Below the pieces are notes generated by a model that had not been told where the DNA came from, did no database searches, and saw only the letters and a list, made by a program, of their open reading frames with translations. The position numbers and the translations under genes are program-made. This document shows, in pieces, positions 53,579 through 61,591 of a stretch of 64,000 nt of DNA (its first letter is position 1; each line of letters opens with the position of its first letter). Origin of the DNA: Burkholderia sp. Bp9143 (GTDB lineage: Bacteria; Pseudomonadota; Gammaproteobacteria; Burkholderiales; Burkholderiaceae); assembly GCF_003853645.1 (NCBI RefSeq), contig NZ_QTPO01000032.1, positions 1-64,000 of the forward strand, given 5' to 3'.

Positions 53579-54823
53579 TCAGCCGAAGCGCGCGGGTCGG
53601 TACGGATGGGGATCGATGTAGGTCGGCGTGCCCGTCATCATCTCGGCGAGCAGACGCCCGGTCGCGGGGCCGAGCGTGAGTCCGTGGTGGCAGTGGCCGA
53701 ACGCGAACCACAAATGACGATGGCGCGGCGCAGGCCCGATCACCGGCCGCATGTCGGGCGTGCACGGCCGCATCCCGAGCCACGGCGCCGGATCGAGGCG
53801 CTCGCCGATGCCGAACGCGTCGCGCGCCAGCGGCTCGGCACGCGCGAGCTGCACGCCGGTCGGCGGCGCGGCGCGCAACGCGATTTCGACGCCCGTCGTG
53901 AGCCGCAGGCGGCCGCCCTCCATCGGCGCGACGACGAAACCTTCCTCGGTATCGCATACGGGCACGTTCAGCAGCGTGCGGGTCGGCCGGTAATGCATGT
54001 GATAGCCGCGCTTCGCGCGCAACGGAATCCGGTAGCCGAGCGGCGCGAATACGTGATCGGACCACGGCCCGAGCGCGACCACGGCCGACCGGGCCGCGAT
54101 CGGCCCATGCACGGTATCGACCAGCCAGCCGTCGCACACCTGCGCGAGCGTCGTCGCGTCGCCGCGCACGAACGTGCCGCCGTCGCGCTCGAACAGCCGC
54201 GCGTACGCCTTCGTGAGGCCCCCGGGGCTCGACACGGTCTTCGGGTCCTGCCAGTGGAACGCCCCGCAGAATGCGTCGCCGATGCCGGGCTCGCGTTCGC
54301 GCAACGCGCGCGCGTCGAGCACGCTCATCCGCAGCCCGTGCGCGTCGGCCACCCGCTGCTGCGCGCGCGCTTCCGCGTCGAACAGCGCGGGCGAACGGAA
54401 CGCCTCGATCCACCCGCCGTCATGCACGAGCGGCTGCGCGTCGGTGCGCGCGAGCAGCGCGTCGTGCTCGACGACGCTCGCCGCGACGAGCGGCAGCATG
54501 TCGCGCGCGGCGGCCGCGAGCCGCTGCGGCGACGATTCGCGCCAGAAGCGCGCGAGCCAGCCCGCATACGCGGGCAATGCCTTGTAATCCCAATAGAGAT
54601 CGACCGAGCGGTTGCGCGCGTAGCGCAACAGCGTGCCGAGCCGGCGCGGGAATGCGTACGGCACGACCGACGAGCGCTCGATCAGCCCCGCATTGCCGTG
54701 ACTCGTTTCCTCGCCGGGCGCTCGCCGGTCGACGAGCGCGACGCGTAGCCCGCGATCCTGCAGATGCAGCGCCGACGACACGCCGACGATGCCGGCCCCC
54801 AGAACGATGACGTCGAAATCCAT
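53579..54823 (-). CDS. DadA-like FAD-dependent D-amino acid dehydrogenase
   Basis: 414 residues. FDVIVLGAGIVGVSSALHL is the FAD dinucleotide-binding motif, then APGEETSHGNAGLI, typical of the DadA-type D-amino acid dehydrogenases, and GPAPRHRHLWFAFGHCHHG near the C-terminus with GLTLGPATGRLLAE. It oxidises D-amino acids (or D-Arg-like) to keto acids and passes electrons to a quinone. In the context of a DauR-like regulator and an OCD-family enzyme it may be the D-arginine dehydrogenase of a dau-like pathway, but its closest look is DadA, so substrate remains unclear. Start ATG 54823 has GGAGAA upstream. Confidence 0.87.
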   Translation of the reverse strand: MDFDVIVLGAGIVGVSSALHLQDRGLRVALVDRRAPGEETSHGNAGLIERSSVVPYAFPRRLGTLLRYARNRSVDLYWDYKALPAYAGWLARFWRESSPQRLAAAARDMLPLVAASVVEHDALLARTDAQPLVHDGGWIEAFRSPALFDAEARAQQRVADAHGLRMSVLDARALREREPGIGDAFCGAFHWQDPKTVSSPGGLTKAYARLFERDGGTFVRGDATTLAQVCDGWLVDTVHGPIAARSAVVALGPWSDHVFAPLGYRIPLRAKRGYHMHYRPTRTLLNVPVCDTEEGFVVAPMEGGRLRLTTGVEIALRAAPPTGVQLARAEPLARDAFGIGERLDPAPWLGMRPCTPDMRPVIGPAPRHRHLWFAFGHCHHGLTLGPATGRLLAEMMTGTPTYIDPHPYRPARFG

Positions 54824-54890
54824 GCTTCTCCGTACTGCGTCGAGATTCGGTGCGATGCACGCCGGCACCGAGGCCGGCGCGCGGCCAGGC

Positions 54891-55670
54891 TTACTTCGCG
54901 ACGATGTCGCGCTTGAAGTACTTTTGAGACAGCGCGCTCAGCGTGCCGTCCTTCTTCAGCGCGTCGAGCGCGCCGACGATCCTCGCCTGCAGCGCCTTGT
55001 CGCCCTTGCGCATCCCGAAGCCCGTACCTTCGCCGAGGGTCGCGGGATCCTTCAGCGGCTCGCCGACGATCTGGTAGTCGCGGCCGGCCGGCTTGTCGAG
55101 GAAACCGTCCTGCGCGGTCTGCGCTTCCTGCACGGCCGCGTCGAGACGACCGGCGACGAGATCGGCATAGATCTGGTCCTGGTCCTGATACGACACGATA
55201 TCCACGCCCGCATTGGCCCAGTGCGCCTTCAGGAAATCCTCCTGCGACGAGCCCTGCAGCACGCCGACATGCTTGCCGCGCAGGCTCGCGGCATCGGGCC
55301 GCAGCGGCGAACCGCGATGCGCGACCATCACGATCGGCACCACGTAGATCGCCGGCGTGAAATCGATGCTCTGCTTGCGCTTCGCGGTGATGTTCATCGC
55401 GGAATTGATCGCGTCGAACTTGCGCGCCTGCAGCGCCGGGATCAGCCCGTCGAACGCATTCTCGACCCACACGCACTTCATGTTCAGCTTCGCGCAGACC
55501 GCGTTGCCGACGTCGACGTCGAAACCCTGCAGCTGGCCGGCCGGCGTCTTGCTCTCGAACGGCGGATAGGCGGCTTCGATCCCGAAGCGCAGCGTGGTCT
55601 GTTCCGCGTGGGCCGTGACGGCCGCGCACGCAAGCGCCGCGACGGCGCAGAGGGAAAGCTTCCAGTTCAT
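54891..55670 (-). CDS. Periplasmic amino-acid binding protein (ABC transporter)
   Basis: 259 residues with a clear signal peptide (LCAVAALACAAVTAHA). The mature protein (TTLRFGIEAAYPPFESKTPA, FDVDVGNAVCAKLNMKC, KFDAINSAMNIT, GTGFGMRKGDKAL) belongs to the family 3 solute-binding proteins that take basic amino acids or polar ones to an ABC importer, but no permease or ATPase is here. As in the Pseudomonas dau locus it is placed beside the oxidoreductase, so it may bind a D- or L-basic amino acid. It lies 67 bp before the FAD gene. Confidence 0.88.
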   Translation of the reverse strand: MNWKLSLCAVAALACAAVTAHAEQTTLRFGIEAAYPPFESKTPAGQLQGFDVDVGNAVCAKLNMKCVWVENAFDGLIPALQARKFDAINSAMNITAKRKQSIDFTPAIYVVPIVMVAHRGSPLRPDAASLRGKHVGVLQGSSQEDFLKAHWANAGVDIVSYQDQDQIYADLVAGRLDAAVQEAQTAQDGFLDKPAGRDYQIVGEPLKDPATLGEGTGFGMRKGDKALQARIVGALDALKKDGTLSALSQKYFKRDIVAK

Positions 55671-55795
55671 GGGATGTCCTTCGATTCCGGATTGAGGCGA
55701 TGAAGACCGGTCGCGCGACGCCGTCGCCGGGCGTCGGATCGGCATGCGATGCAGCCGGCCGCCGTGCGGCGACACGCTGGTCTGCATGCGAAATA

Positions 55796-55820
55796 TAGAC
55801 TCTTAGTCTACTATAGACTA
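55796..55820. promoter_or_regulatory. Overlapping inverted repeats, probable regulator operator
   Basis: TAGACT-CTT-AGTCTA (55796-55810) and TAGTCTA-CTA-TAGACTA (55804-55820) share a half-site. They sit in the divergent region between the binding-protein gene and the ornithine-cyclodeaminase-family gene, in an AT-rich patch, and are the best candidates for binding the YheO/DauR-like regulator. Confidence 0.65.
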
Positions 55821-55961
55821 TAGGGGATACGATAATCCCGGCGCTCATGCAGTCCATCGAAAAGCCGTCGATCGCCATAAACATCGTTGATTTATCGATG
55901 TTTTTCCCACGGCGCGTGGTGCGATCCGGTCCTGGAAAGAAAAATTCACCGGACTTATTTT

Positions 55962-55974
55962 GTCTATATTAGAC
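55962..55974. promoter_or_regulatory. Third half-site pair of the same operator type
   Basis: GTCTA-TAT-TAGAC, the same core with the same 3-bp spacer, nearer the plus-strand gene (starts 56049). Together with the upstream pair it brackets the likely promoters. Confidence 0.5.
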
Positions 55975-56048
55975 TTTTAATCCATCAAGAACACCGCCGG
56001 ACGCCCCCTTTCGAGACTGTCCTGTCCGGCCCAGACCGGAGAAGTCCC

Positions 56049-57011
56049 ATGACGCAACCCGCCTCGACCCTGCCGCTGACCGTCGACGAAGCCGCGGTGC
56101 GCGCGGCGCTGCCGTCGCTCGACGTGCTCGGCACGCTGCGCCGCATGTTCGCGTCGCTCGCATCGGCCCGCGCGGTGCAGCCGCCGCAAACCCTCACGCT
56201 GTTCCCCGAGCAGGCCGGCGATTTCATCACGTATCTCGGCGCGCTCGCCGACGAGCAGGTGTTCGGCGCGAAGCTGTCGCCGTACGTCGTGACGGGCGGC
56301 AAACCAATCGTCACCGCATGGACCGCGCTGATGTCGATGCGCACCGGCCAGCCGCTGATGTGGTGCGACGCGGGGCTGCTGACGGTCGAGCGCACGGCCG
56401 GCACGACGGCGCTCGCGGTCGACTGCCTCGCGCCGCGCGACGCGCGCCGGCTCGCCGTGATCGGCACGGGCGCGGTCGGCCTCGCGCATCTGCGCCACAC
56501 GGCAGCACTGCGCGACTGGGCATCGATCAGCGTCCATTCGCCCGCGCTCGCCGGCGACCCGGCGCTGCAGGCGACGCTCACGCAGATCGATCCGCGCGCC
56601 CGCCCGGCCGCCAGCCTCGAGGCGTGCGTGCGCGACGCGGACGTCGTGATGCTGTGCACGTCGTCGGGCACGCCGGTGCTCGCCGACGGCATGCTCACGC
56701 GCCCCGCGCTCGTCACGTCGATCAGCACCAACGTCGCGCGTGCACACGAGATCCCGCCCGCATGGCTGCCCGACATGGACGTGTACTGCGACTACCGCGA
56801 CACGACGCCCGCGAGCGCGGGCGAAATGCAGATCGCGGCGGCCGGGCACGGCTGGACGCCCGAGCGGATCGTCGGCGACTTGCCCGCGCTCGTCGCCGGC
56901 ACCTGCGCGGCGCCGTCGCGCACGCGTCACGCGTTCTTCCGCTCGATCGGCCTCGGGCTCGAGGACATCGCGATCGCACACGCGCTGTACACGCATCTGA
57001 CGCGCGCATGA
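56049..57011 (+). CDS. Ornithine cyclodeaminase/mu-crystallin family protein
   Basis: 320 residues of the OCD fold. RRLAVIGTGAVGLAHLRHTA is the NAD(P) motif, and TVERTAGTTALAVDCLAPR, ADVVMLCTSSGTPVL and VTSISTNVARAHEIPP are family motifs. Members include ornithine cyclodeaminase, pyrroline-2-carboxylate reductase and the DauB arginine dehydrogenase. In this setting a DauB-like role (reducing 2-ketoarginine to L-arginine) is plausible but not proven. ATG 56049 has GGAGAA upstream. dauR-like gene follows. Confidence 0.85.
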   Translation: MTQPASTLPLTVDEAAVRAALPSLDVLGTLRRMFASLASARAVQPPQTLTLFPEQAGDFITYLGALADEQVFGAKLSPYVVTGGKPIVTAWTALMSMRTGQPLMWCDAGLLTVERTAGTTALAVDCLAPRDARRLAVIGTGAVGLAHLRHTAALRDWASISVHSPALAGDPALQATLTQIDPRARPAASLEACVRDADVVMLCTSSGTPVLADGMLTRPALVTSISTNVARAHEIPPAWLPDMDVYCDYRDTTPASAGEMQIAAAGHGWTPERIVGDLPALVAGTCAAPSRTRHAFFRSIGLGLEDIAIAHALYTHLTRA

Positions 57012-57142
57012 GCAGCACGCGCACGCGGGGCCGATACAATGGCGCAACCGCCGCGGCGGCGGCGCGCGGGCGCACGGACGAGCCGGTCGACGGCACGCCG
57101 GCGCGCCGCGCCGACGCACCGTCCGGCCCCCGCACACCCGAG

Positions 57143-57802
57143 ATGGCGATTCCGATGCGCAAGAAGCAATCCCCCGTCAAAGACCTGCTGCTCACCCGCT
57201 ACGCACCGATCGCCGACGGCATCGCGGCGCTGTTCTTCCCATACGCGGAAGTCGTGATCCACGATCTGCACGACCAGACCGTGCTGTACCTCGCGAACAA
57301 CCTGTCGAAGCGCGAGGTCGGCGACGACTCGGCGCTCGAGGAAATCGATCATTCGGCGCGCGAGCGCGTGATCGGCCCGTACGAGAAGCTGAACTGGGAC
57401 GGCCGGCGGATGCGTTGCGTGAGCAACGTGCTGTTCGACGACGAAGGCCACCCGGCCGGGATGATGTGCATCAACTTCAATATCGCGGTGTTCGACGACG
57501 TGCGCGCGACGCTCGACGTGTTCATCAAGGGCGCGGGCATCGTCGCGCAACCCGACGAACTGTTCCGCGACGACTGGCAGGAACGCATCAACACGTTCCT
57601 GCACGGCTGGCTGCGCGACCGGCAGGTCGGCTTGAACGGCCTCACGCGCGAGCACCGGCGCGAGCTCGTCGAGGCGCTGTACGCGGAAGGCGCGTTCCGC
57701 GGCAAGAGCGCCGCGAACTACGTCGCGAACGTGCTCGGGATGGGGCGCGCGACCGTCTACAAGCACCTGAAGCATCTGAAGGAAACGCAGGGCGACGCGT
57801 AA
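57143..57802 (+). CDS. YheO/DauR-type PAS-HTH transcriptional regulator
   Basis: 219 residues. Residues 10-125 form a PAS-like YheO domain (ADGIAALFFPYAEVVIHDL, GMMCINFNIAVFDD), and the C-terminus has a helix-turn-helix NYVANVLGMGRATVYKHLK. The family includes DauR, which regulates D-arginine catabolism in Pseudomonas. Its placement next to an OCD-family enzyme and a D-amino-acid dehydrogenase matches the dau set. ATG 57143 or 57155 are both possible starts. It likely binds the inverted repeats at 55.8 kb. Confidence 0.85.
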   Translation: MAIPMRKKQSPVKDLLLTRYAPIADGIAALFFPYAEVVIHDLHDQTVLYLANNLSKREVGDDSALEEIDHSARERVIGPYEKLNWDGRRMRCVSNVLFDDEGHPAGMMCINFNIAVFDDVRATLDVFIKGAGIVAQPDELFRDDWQERINTFLHGWLRDRQVGLNGLTREHRRELVEALYAEGAFRGKSAANYVANVLGMGRATVYKHLKHLKETQGDA

Positions 57803-57844
57803 GCGGCGTCCGCTGCGGGCCGGTTCGCCGGACCTGTCGCCGTC

Positions 57845-57910
57845 GGCATCGGCATCGGCATCGGCATCGGCATCGGCATCGGCATCGGCATCGGCATCGG
57901 CATCGGCATC
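57845..57910 (+). repeat. Hexanucleotide tandem repeat (GGCATC)x11
   Basis: Eleven perfect copies of GGCATC between the regulator stop and the DsbA-like gene, followed by a partial GGCA. It is 42 bp after the regulator stop, non-coding. Copy-number change would shift the distance to the downstream gene without altering a protein. Confidence 0.95.
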
Positions 57911-58057
57911 GGCAATCGCTACCGGTACACGCCGCCCGTGTCCACGCTTCGTGATGCGTCCGGGCCGGCCCCTTCCGCCCGGGCCAGACCACGACCGAGC
58001 GTCGAAGCCCAAAGTGATATAGTCCCGGTTACATTTATTTGCCGTCCCGGACCGCCC

Positions 58058-58792
58058 ATGACGACCACCCCCGCCCCGACTGCCCGCCCGACCCTGACCG
58101 TCGAAATCTGGTCCGACCTGATCTGCCCGTGGTGCTGGATCGGCAAGCGCCGCTTCGACGAGGCGCTCGCCGCGTTCGCGCACGCAGAGCACGTCGACGT
58201 CGCGCTGCGCGCGTACCGGCTGATGCCGGGCCAGCCGGTCGAACCGGTCGAGGCGATGCTCGCGGGCAAGTACCGGATGTCGCCCGCCCAGGTCGATCAG
58301 ATGCTGCGCCAGGTGACCGATGCGGCCGCGAGCGTCGGGCTTCGCTACGACCTGCCCGGCACGTTCGTCGGCGACACGCTCGACGGTCATCGGCTCGTGA
58401 AGCTCGCGGAAGCGACCGGCCGCGCGCACGCACTGACCGAGCGCCTGTATCGCGCCTATTTCTGCGAGCACGGCTCGCTGTTCGACCACGCGGCGCTGAT
58501 CGACTTCGCGGTCGAAACGGGGCTCGAGCGTTCGGCCGTCGAAGCCGTGCTGCGCAGCGACGCATACCGTGACGAAGTCGAGGCCGACATCGCGCGCGCC
58601 GCGCAGATCGGCGGACGCGGCGTGCCGCTGTTCGTGTTCGGCGGCCGCTACGCGGTGTCGGGCGCGCAACCGGCCGACGTGTTCGCGCAGGCGCTCGAGC
58701 AGGCGTGGCGCGACGGCGCCATCGTCGAATTCGCCGGCAACGACGCGGCCGCGTGCGGCCCCGACGGCTGCGAACTGCCGCCGCGCGGATAA
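58058..58792 (+). CDS. DsbA/FrnE-like thioredoxin-fold oxidoreductase
   Basis: 244 residues. The N-terminus VEIWSDLICPWCWIGKRRFD carries the CPWC active site, and GGRGVPLFVFGGRYAVSGAQ carries the conserved cis-Pro after a V; FrnE-type proteins have this arrangement. No signal peptide, so cytoplasmic. Likely a thiol-disulfide enzyme, perhaps for oxidative stress or a glutathione-dependent reaction. Start ATG 58058 is just after a T-rich leader. The upstream gap holds the hexanucleotide repeat. Confidence 0.88.
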   Translation: MTTTPAPTARPTLTVEIWSDLICPWCWIGKRRFDEALAAFAHAEHVDVALRAYRLMPGQPVEPVEAMLAGKYRMSPAQVDQMLRQVTDAAASVGLRYDLPGTFVGDTLDGHRLVKLAEATGRAHALTERLYRAYFCEHGSLFDHAALIDFAVETGLERSAVEAVLRSDAYRDEVEADIARAAQIGGRGVPLFVFGGRYAVSGAQPADVFAQALEQAWRDGAIVEFAGNDAAACGPDGCELPPRG

Positions 58793-58915
58793 CGTCCGGC
58801 GCCGCGCGGCACGCGCCGCCGCTACGCGTCGCTCCTGCCACAAACCGGCAGGAAGCGCGCGCGAATGACGTCTACAATGCAGCCTTTCAAATAGCTATCG
58901 GAAGGCTGCAGGCCC

Positions 58916-60355
58916 ATGACCCACGGGATCCACGGCGAGAAGCGCTGGTACGCGCTGATCGTCCTCTGCCTCGGCGTGCTGATGATCGTGCTCGACAGCA
59001 CGATCGTGAACGTTGCGCTGCCGTCGATCAGCACCGACCTCCATTTCACCGAGACGGCCCTCGTGTGGGTCGTCAACGCATACCTGCTGACGTTCGGTGG
59101 CTGCCTGCTGCTCGGCGGCCGGCTCGGCGACCTGTACGGCCAGCGGCGCATGTTCCTCGCGGGCCTCGTCGTGTTCACGCTCGCGTCGCTCGCCTGCGGC
59201 CTCGCGCAATCGCAGACGATGCTGATCGCGGCGCGCGCGGTGCAGGGTTTCGGCGGCGCGATCGTGTCGGCCGTGTCGCTGTCGCTGATCATGAATCTGT
59301 TCACCGAACCGGGCGAACGGGCGCGCGCGATGGGCGTCTACGGGTTCGTCTGCGCGGGCGGCGGCAGCATCGGCGTGCTGCTCGGCGGGCTCTTGACGAG
59401 CACGCTGTCGTGGCACTGGATCTTCCTCGTCAACCTGCCGATCGGCATCGCGGTCTATGCGATGTGCGTCGCGCTGCTGCCGCGCATGCGCGCGCCGGCC
59501 GGTACCGTGCGGCTCGACGTCGCGGGCGCGATCACCGTGACCGCGTCGCTGATGCTCGCGGTCTACGGGATCGTCGGCGGCAACGAGACCGGCTGGCTGT
59601 CGACGCAGACCGTCGCGCTGATCGGCGCGGCCGTCGTGCTGCTCGCGCTGTTCATCGCGATCGAGGCGCGCGTCGCGCATCCACTGATGCCGCTCACGCT
59701 GTTCGCGGCGCGCAACGTCGCGCTCGCGAACGTGATCGGCGTGCTGTGGGCGGCCGCGATGTTCGCGTGGTTCTTCCTGTCCGCGCTCTACATGCAGCGC
59801 GTGCTCGGCTACGGGCCGCTGCAGGTCGGGCTCGCGTTCCTGCCGGCGAACCTGATCATGGCCGCGTTCTCGCTCGGGCTGTCGGCGCGGATCGTGATGC
59901 GCTTCGGGATCCGCGGCCCGATCGCGGCCGGCCTGCTGATCGCCGCATGCGGCCTCGCGCTGTTTTCGCGCGCGCCGGCGGACGGCAGCTTCGTCTGGCA
60001 CGTGCTGCCGGGCATGACGCTGCTCGGCATCGGCGCGGGCGTCGCGTTCAACCCGATGCTGCTCGCCGCGATGAGCGACGTCGACCCGGCCGATTCGGGG
60101 CTCGCGTCGGGCATCGTCAACACCGCGTTCATGATGGGCGGCGCACTCGGCCTCGCCGTGCTCGCGAGCCTCGCGGCCGCGCGCACCGATGCGTTCGCGG
60201 TGGTGCACGCGTCGCCGCTCGACGCGCTGAACGGCGGCTACCACGCCGCGTTCGCGGTCGGTGCGGCATGTGCGGCCGCGGCCGGGTTGCTCGGCCTCGC
60301 GCTGCGCATCCGCCGCCAGGACGCCGTTTCGGGCGTCGGCCCCGCGATGCATTGA
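58916..60355 (+). CDS. DHA2 family MFS drug/efflux transporter
   Basis: 479 residues with about fourteen membrane helices. The N-terminal LGVLMIVLDSTIVNVALPSI (motif D1) and GGRLGDLYGQRRMF (motif A) are typical of the EmrB/QacA drug:H+ antiporters; WHWIFLVNLPIGIAVY is also classic. Substrates unknown. No partner membrane fusion protein gene is adjacent, so it may act alone. The 123 bp upstream of the ATG may hold its promoter. Confidence 0.93.
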   Translation: MTHGIHGEKRWYALIVLCLGVLMIVLDSTIVNVALPSISTDLHFTETALVWVVNAYLLTFGGCLLLGGRLGDLYGQRRMFLAGLVVFTLASLACGLAQSQTMLIAARAVQGFGGAIVSAVSLSLIMNLFTEPGERARAMGVYGFVCAGGGSIGVLLGGLLTSTLSWHWIFLVNLPIGIAVYAMCVALLPRMRAPAGTVRLDVAGAITVTASLMLAVYGIVGGNETGWLSTQTVALIGAAVVLLALFIAIEARVAHPLMPLTLFAARNVALANVIGVLWAAAMFAWFFLSALYMQRVLGYGPLQVGLAFLPANLIMAAFSLGLSARIVMRFGIRGPIAAGLLIAACGLALFSRAPADGSFVWHVLPGMTLLGIGAGVAFNPMLLAAMSDVDPADSGLASGIVNTAFMMGGALGLAVLASLAAARTDAFAVVHASPLDALNGGYHAAFAVGAACAAAAGLLGLALRIRRQDAVSGVGPAMH

Positions 60356-60646
60356 CGGCCGCCCGGCCTGAACCGGGGCGCGCGCCGCCCCGCGTCCCAT
60401 CCCCGCCACACCCGATAGCCGGCCATCGGCATCACAACCCGCCAACGCCGGCGCGCCGTCCCGTCAGGCCCGGCACCTGTTCAAACGACCGTTTGACCCA
60501 CCGCGAACGGCCCGTCCGGCGGTCCTTCTCGGCCGATTTTTAACGTAGTCGTACACCGACGCGCCACTTTTGCGACAATGGCGGACTTTGACGCGCGCGC
60601 CGCCGCCGCGCGCCGCCGCCGAACGCCGCATAACCGCCTGCTTCCG

Positions 60647-61435
60647 ATGTCGCTTCCCCATATCGATCTGCTGTACTCCCTGTCCGGCCTGTTCGTCGGC
60701 ATTCTCGTCGGCCTGACGGGCGTCGGCGGCGGTTCGCTGATGACGCCGATCCTCGTGCTGCTGTTCGGCGTCCACCCCGCGACGGCGGTCGGCACCGACC
60801 TGCTGTACGCGGCCGCGACCAAGGCCACCGGCACGCTCGTCCACGGACTGAAAGGGTCGATCGACTGGCGCATCACCGGCCGGCTCGCGGCCGGAAGCGT
60901 CCCGGCCGCGGCCGTCACGCTGTGGGTGCTCCACACGCACGGAATGAACTCGCCCGGCACCGCGCGGATGATCCAGCTGGTGCTCGGCGTCGCGCTGCTG
61001 CTCACGTCGCTCGCGCTGATCTTCCGGCCGCAACTGACCGCGCTCGCCGCGCGCAATCCGCTCGCGCCGAGCCCCGCACGCACGCTGTGGTCCACCGTGC
61101 TGACGGGCGCCGTGCTCGGCGTGCTCGTGTCGATGACGTCGGTCGGCGCCGGCGCGATCGGCGTCACGGTGCTGCTGCTGCTGTACCCGACGCTCGCGAC
61201 CGCGCGCATCGTCGGCTCCGACATCGCGCACGCGGTGCCGCTCACGCTCGTTGCCGGCATGGGCCACTGGTTGCTCGGCTCGGTCGACTGGTCGATGCTG
61301 CTGTCGCTGCTGCTCGGCTCGCTGCCCGGCATCGTGCTCGGCAGCCTGCTGTCGGCGCGTGCGCCCGAGCGACTGCTGCGCAACCTGCTCGCCGCGACGC
61401 TCGTCGGAGTCGGCGTGAGGCTCGTGCTCGCGTAA
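60647..61435 (+). CDS. TauE/SafE family sulfite exporter-like permease
   Basis: 262 residues with about eight hydrophobic helices. LFVGILVGLTGVGGGSLMTP and VSMTSVGAGAIGVTVLLLL are the two family repeats with the G-x-G-G-G motif. Members transport sulfoacetate, sulfite or related organosulfur anions. The ATG at 60647 is chosen; the 60578 frame start adds a basic, unlikely N-terminus. Alone on the plus strand, convergent with the S10 peptidase gene. Confidence 0.88.
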   Translation: MSLPHIDLLYSLSGLFVGILVGLTGVGGGSLMTPILVLLFGVHPATAVGTDLLYAAATKATGTLVHGLKGSIDWRITGRLAAGSVPAAAVTLWVLHTHGMNSPGTARMIQLVLGVALLLTSLALIFRPQLTALAARNPLAPSPARTLWSTVLTGAVLGVLVSMTSVGAGAIGVTVLLLLYPTLATARIVGSDIAHAVPLTLVAGMGHWLLGSVDWSMLLSLLLGSLPGIVLGSLLSARAPERLLRNLLAATLVGVGVRLVLA

Positions 61436-61481
61436 CGGCGCCGCCGGGCGCCGCCTCCAGCCGCCGGCACCGCTCCCCTCT

Positions 61482-61522
61482 GAAAAAAACAGCCCGACCG
61501 GCCTGCGCCGATCAGGCTGTCG
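61482..61522 (-). terminator. Terminator after the S10 peptidase gene
   Basis: On the minus strand, ACAGCC...GGCTGT (arms 61520-61515 and 61494-61489) is followed by a T-run (TTTTTTT), a standard intrinsic terminator. It may also act for the convergent permease gene. Confidence 0.8.
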
Positions 61523-61591
61523 TCCATCCGGGGCCTCGCGAACCCGCACCTCCCTGCGCAAGACCGGGCCGCGCGGGCCGCAACGCGATGC

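Noticed and set aside
57845..57910. CRISPR array from repeated sequence
   Set aside because: The repeat unit is 6 bp with no spacers; it is a simple sequence repeat.
57841..57992. Minus-strand frame rich in Arg-Cys from the hexanucleotide repeat
   Set aside because: Simple reading of the (GGCATC)n complement; no start, signal or family support.
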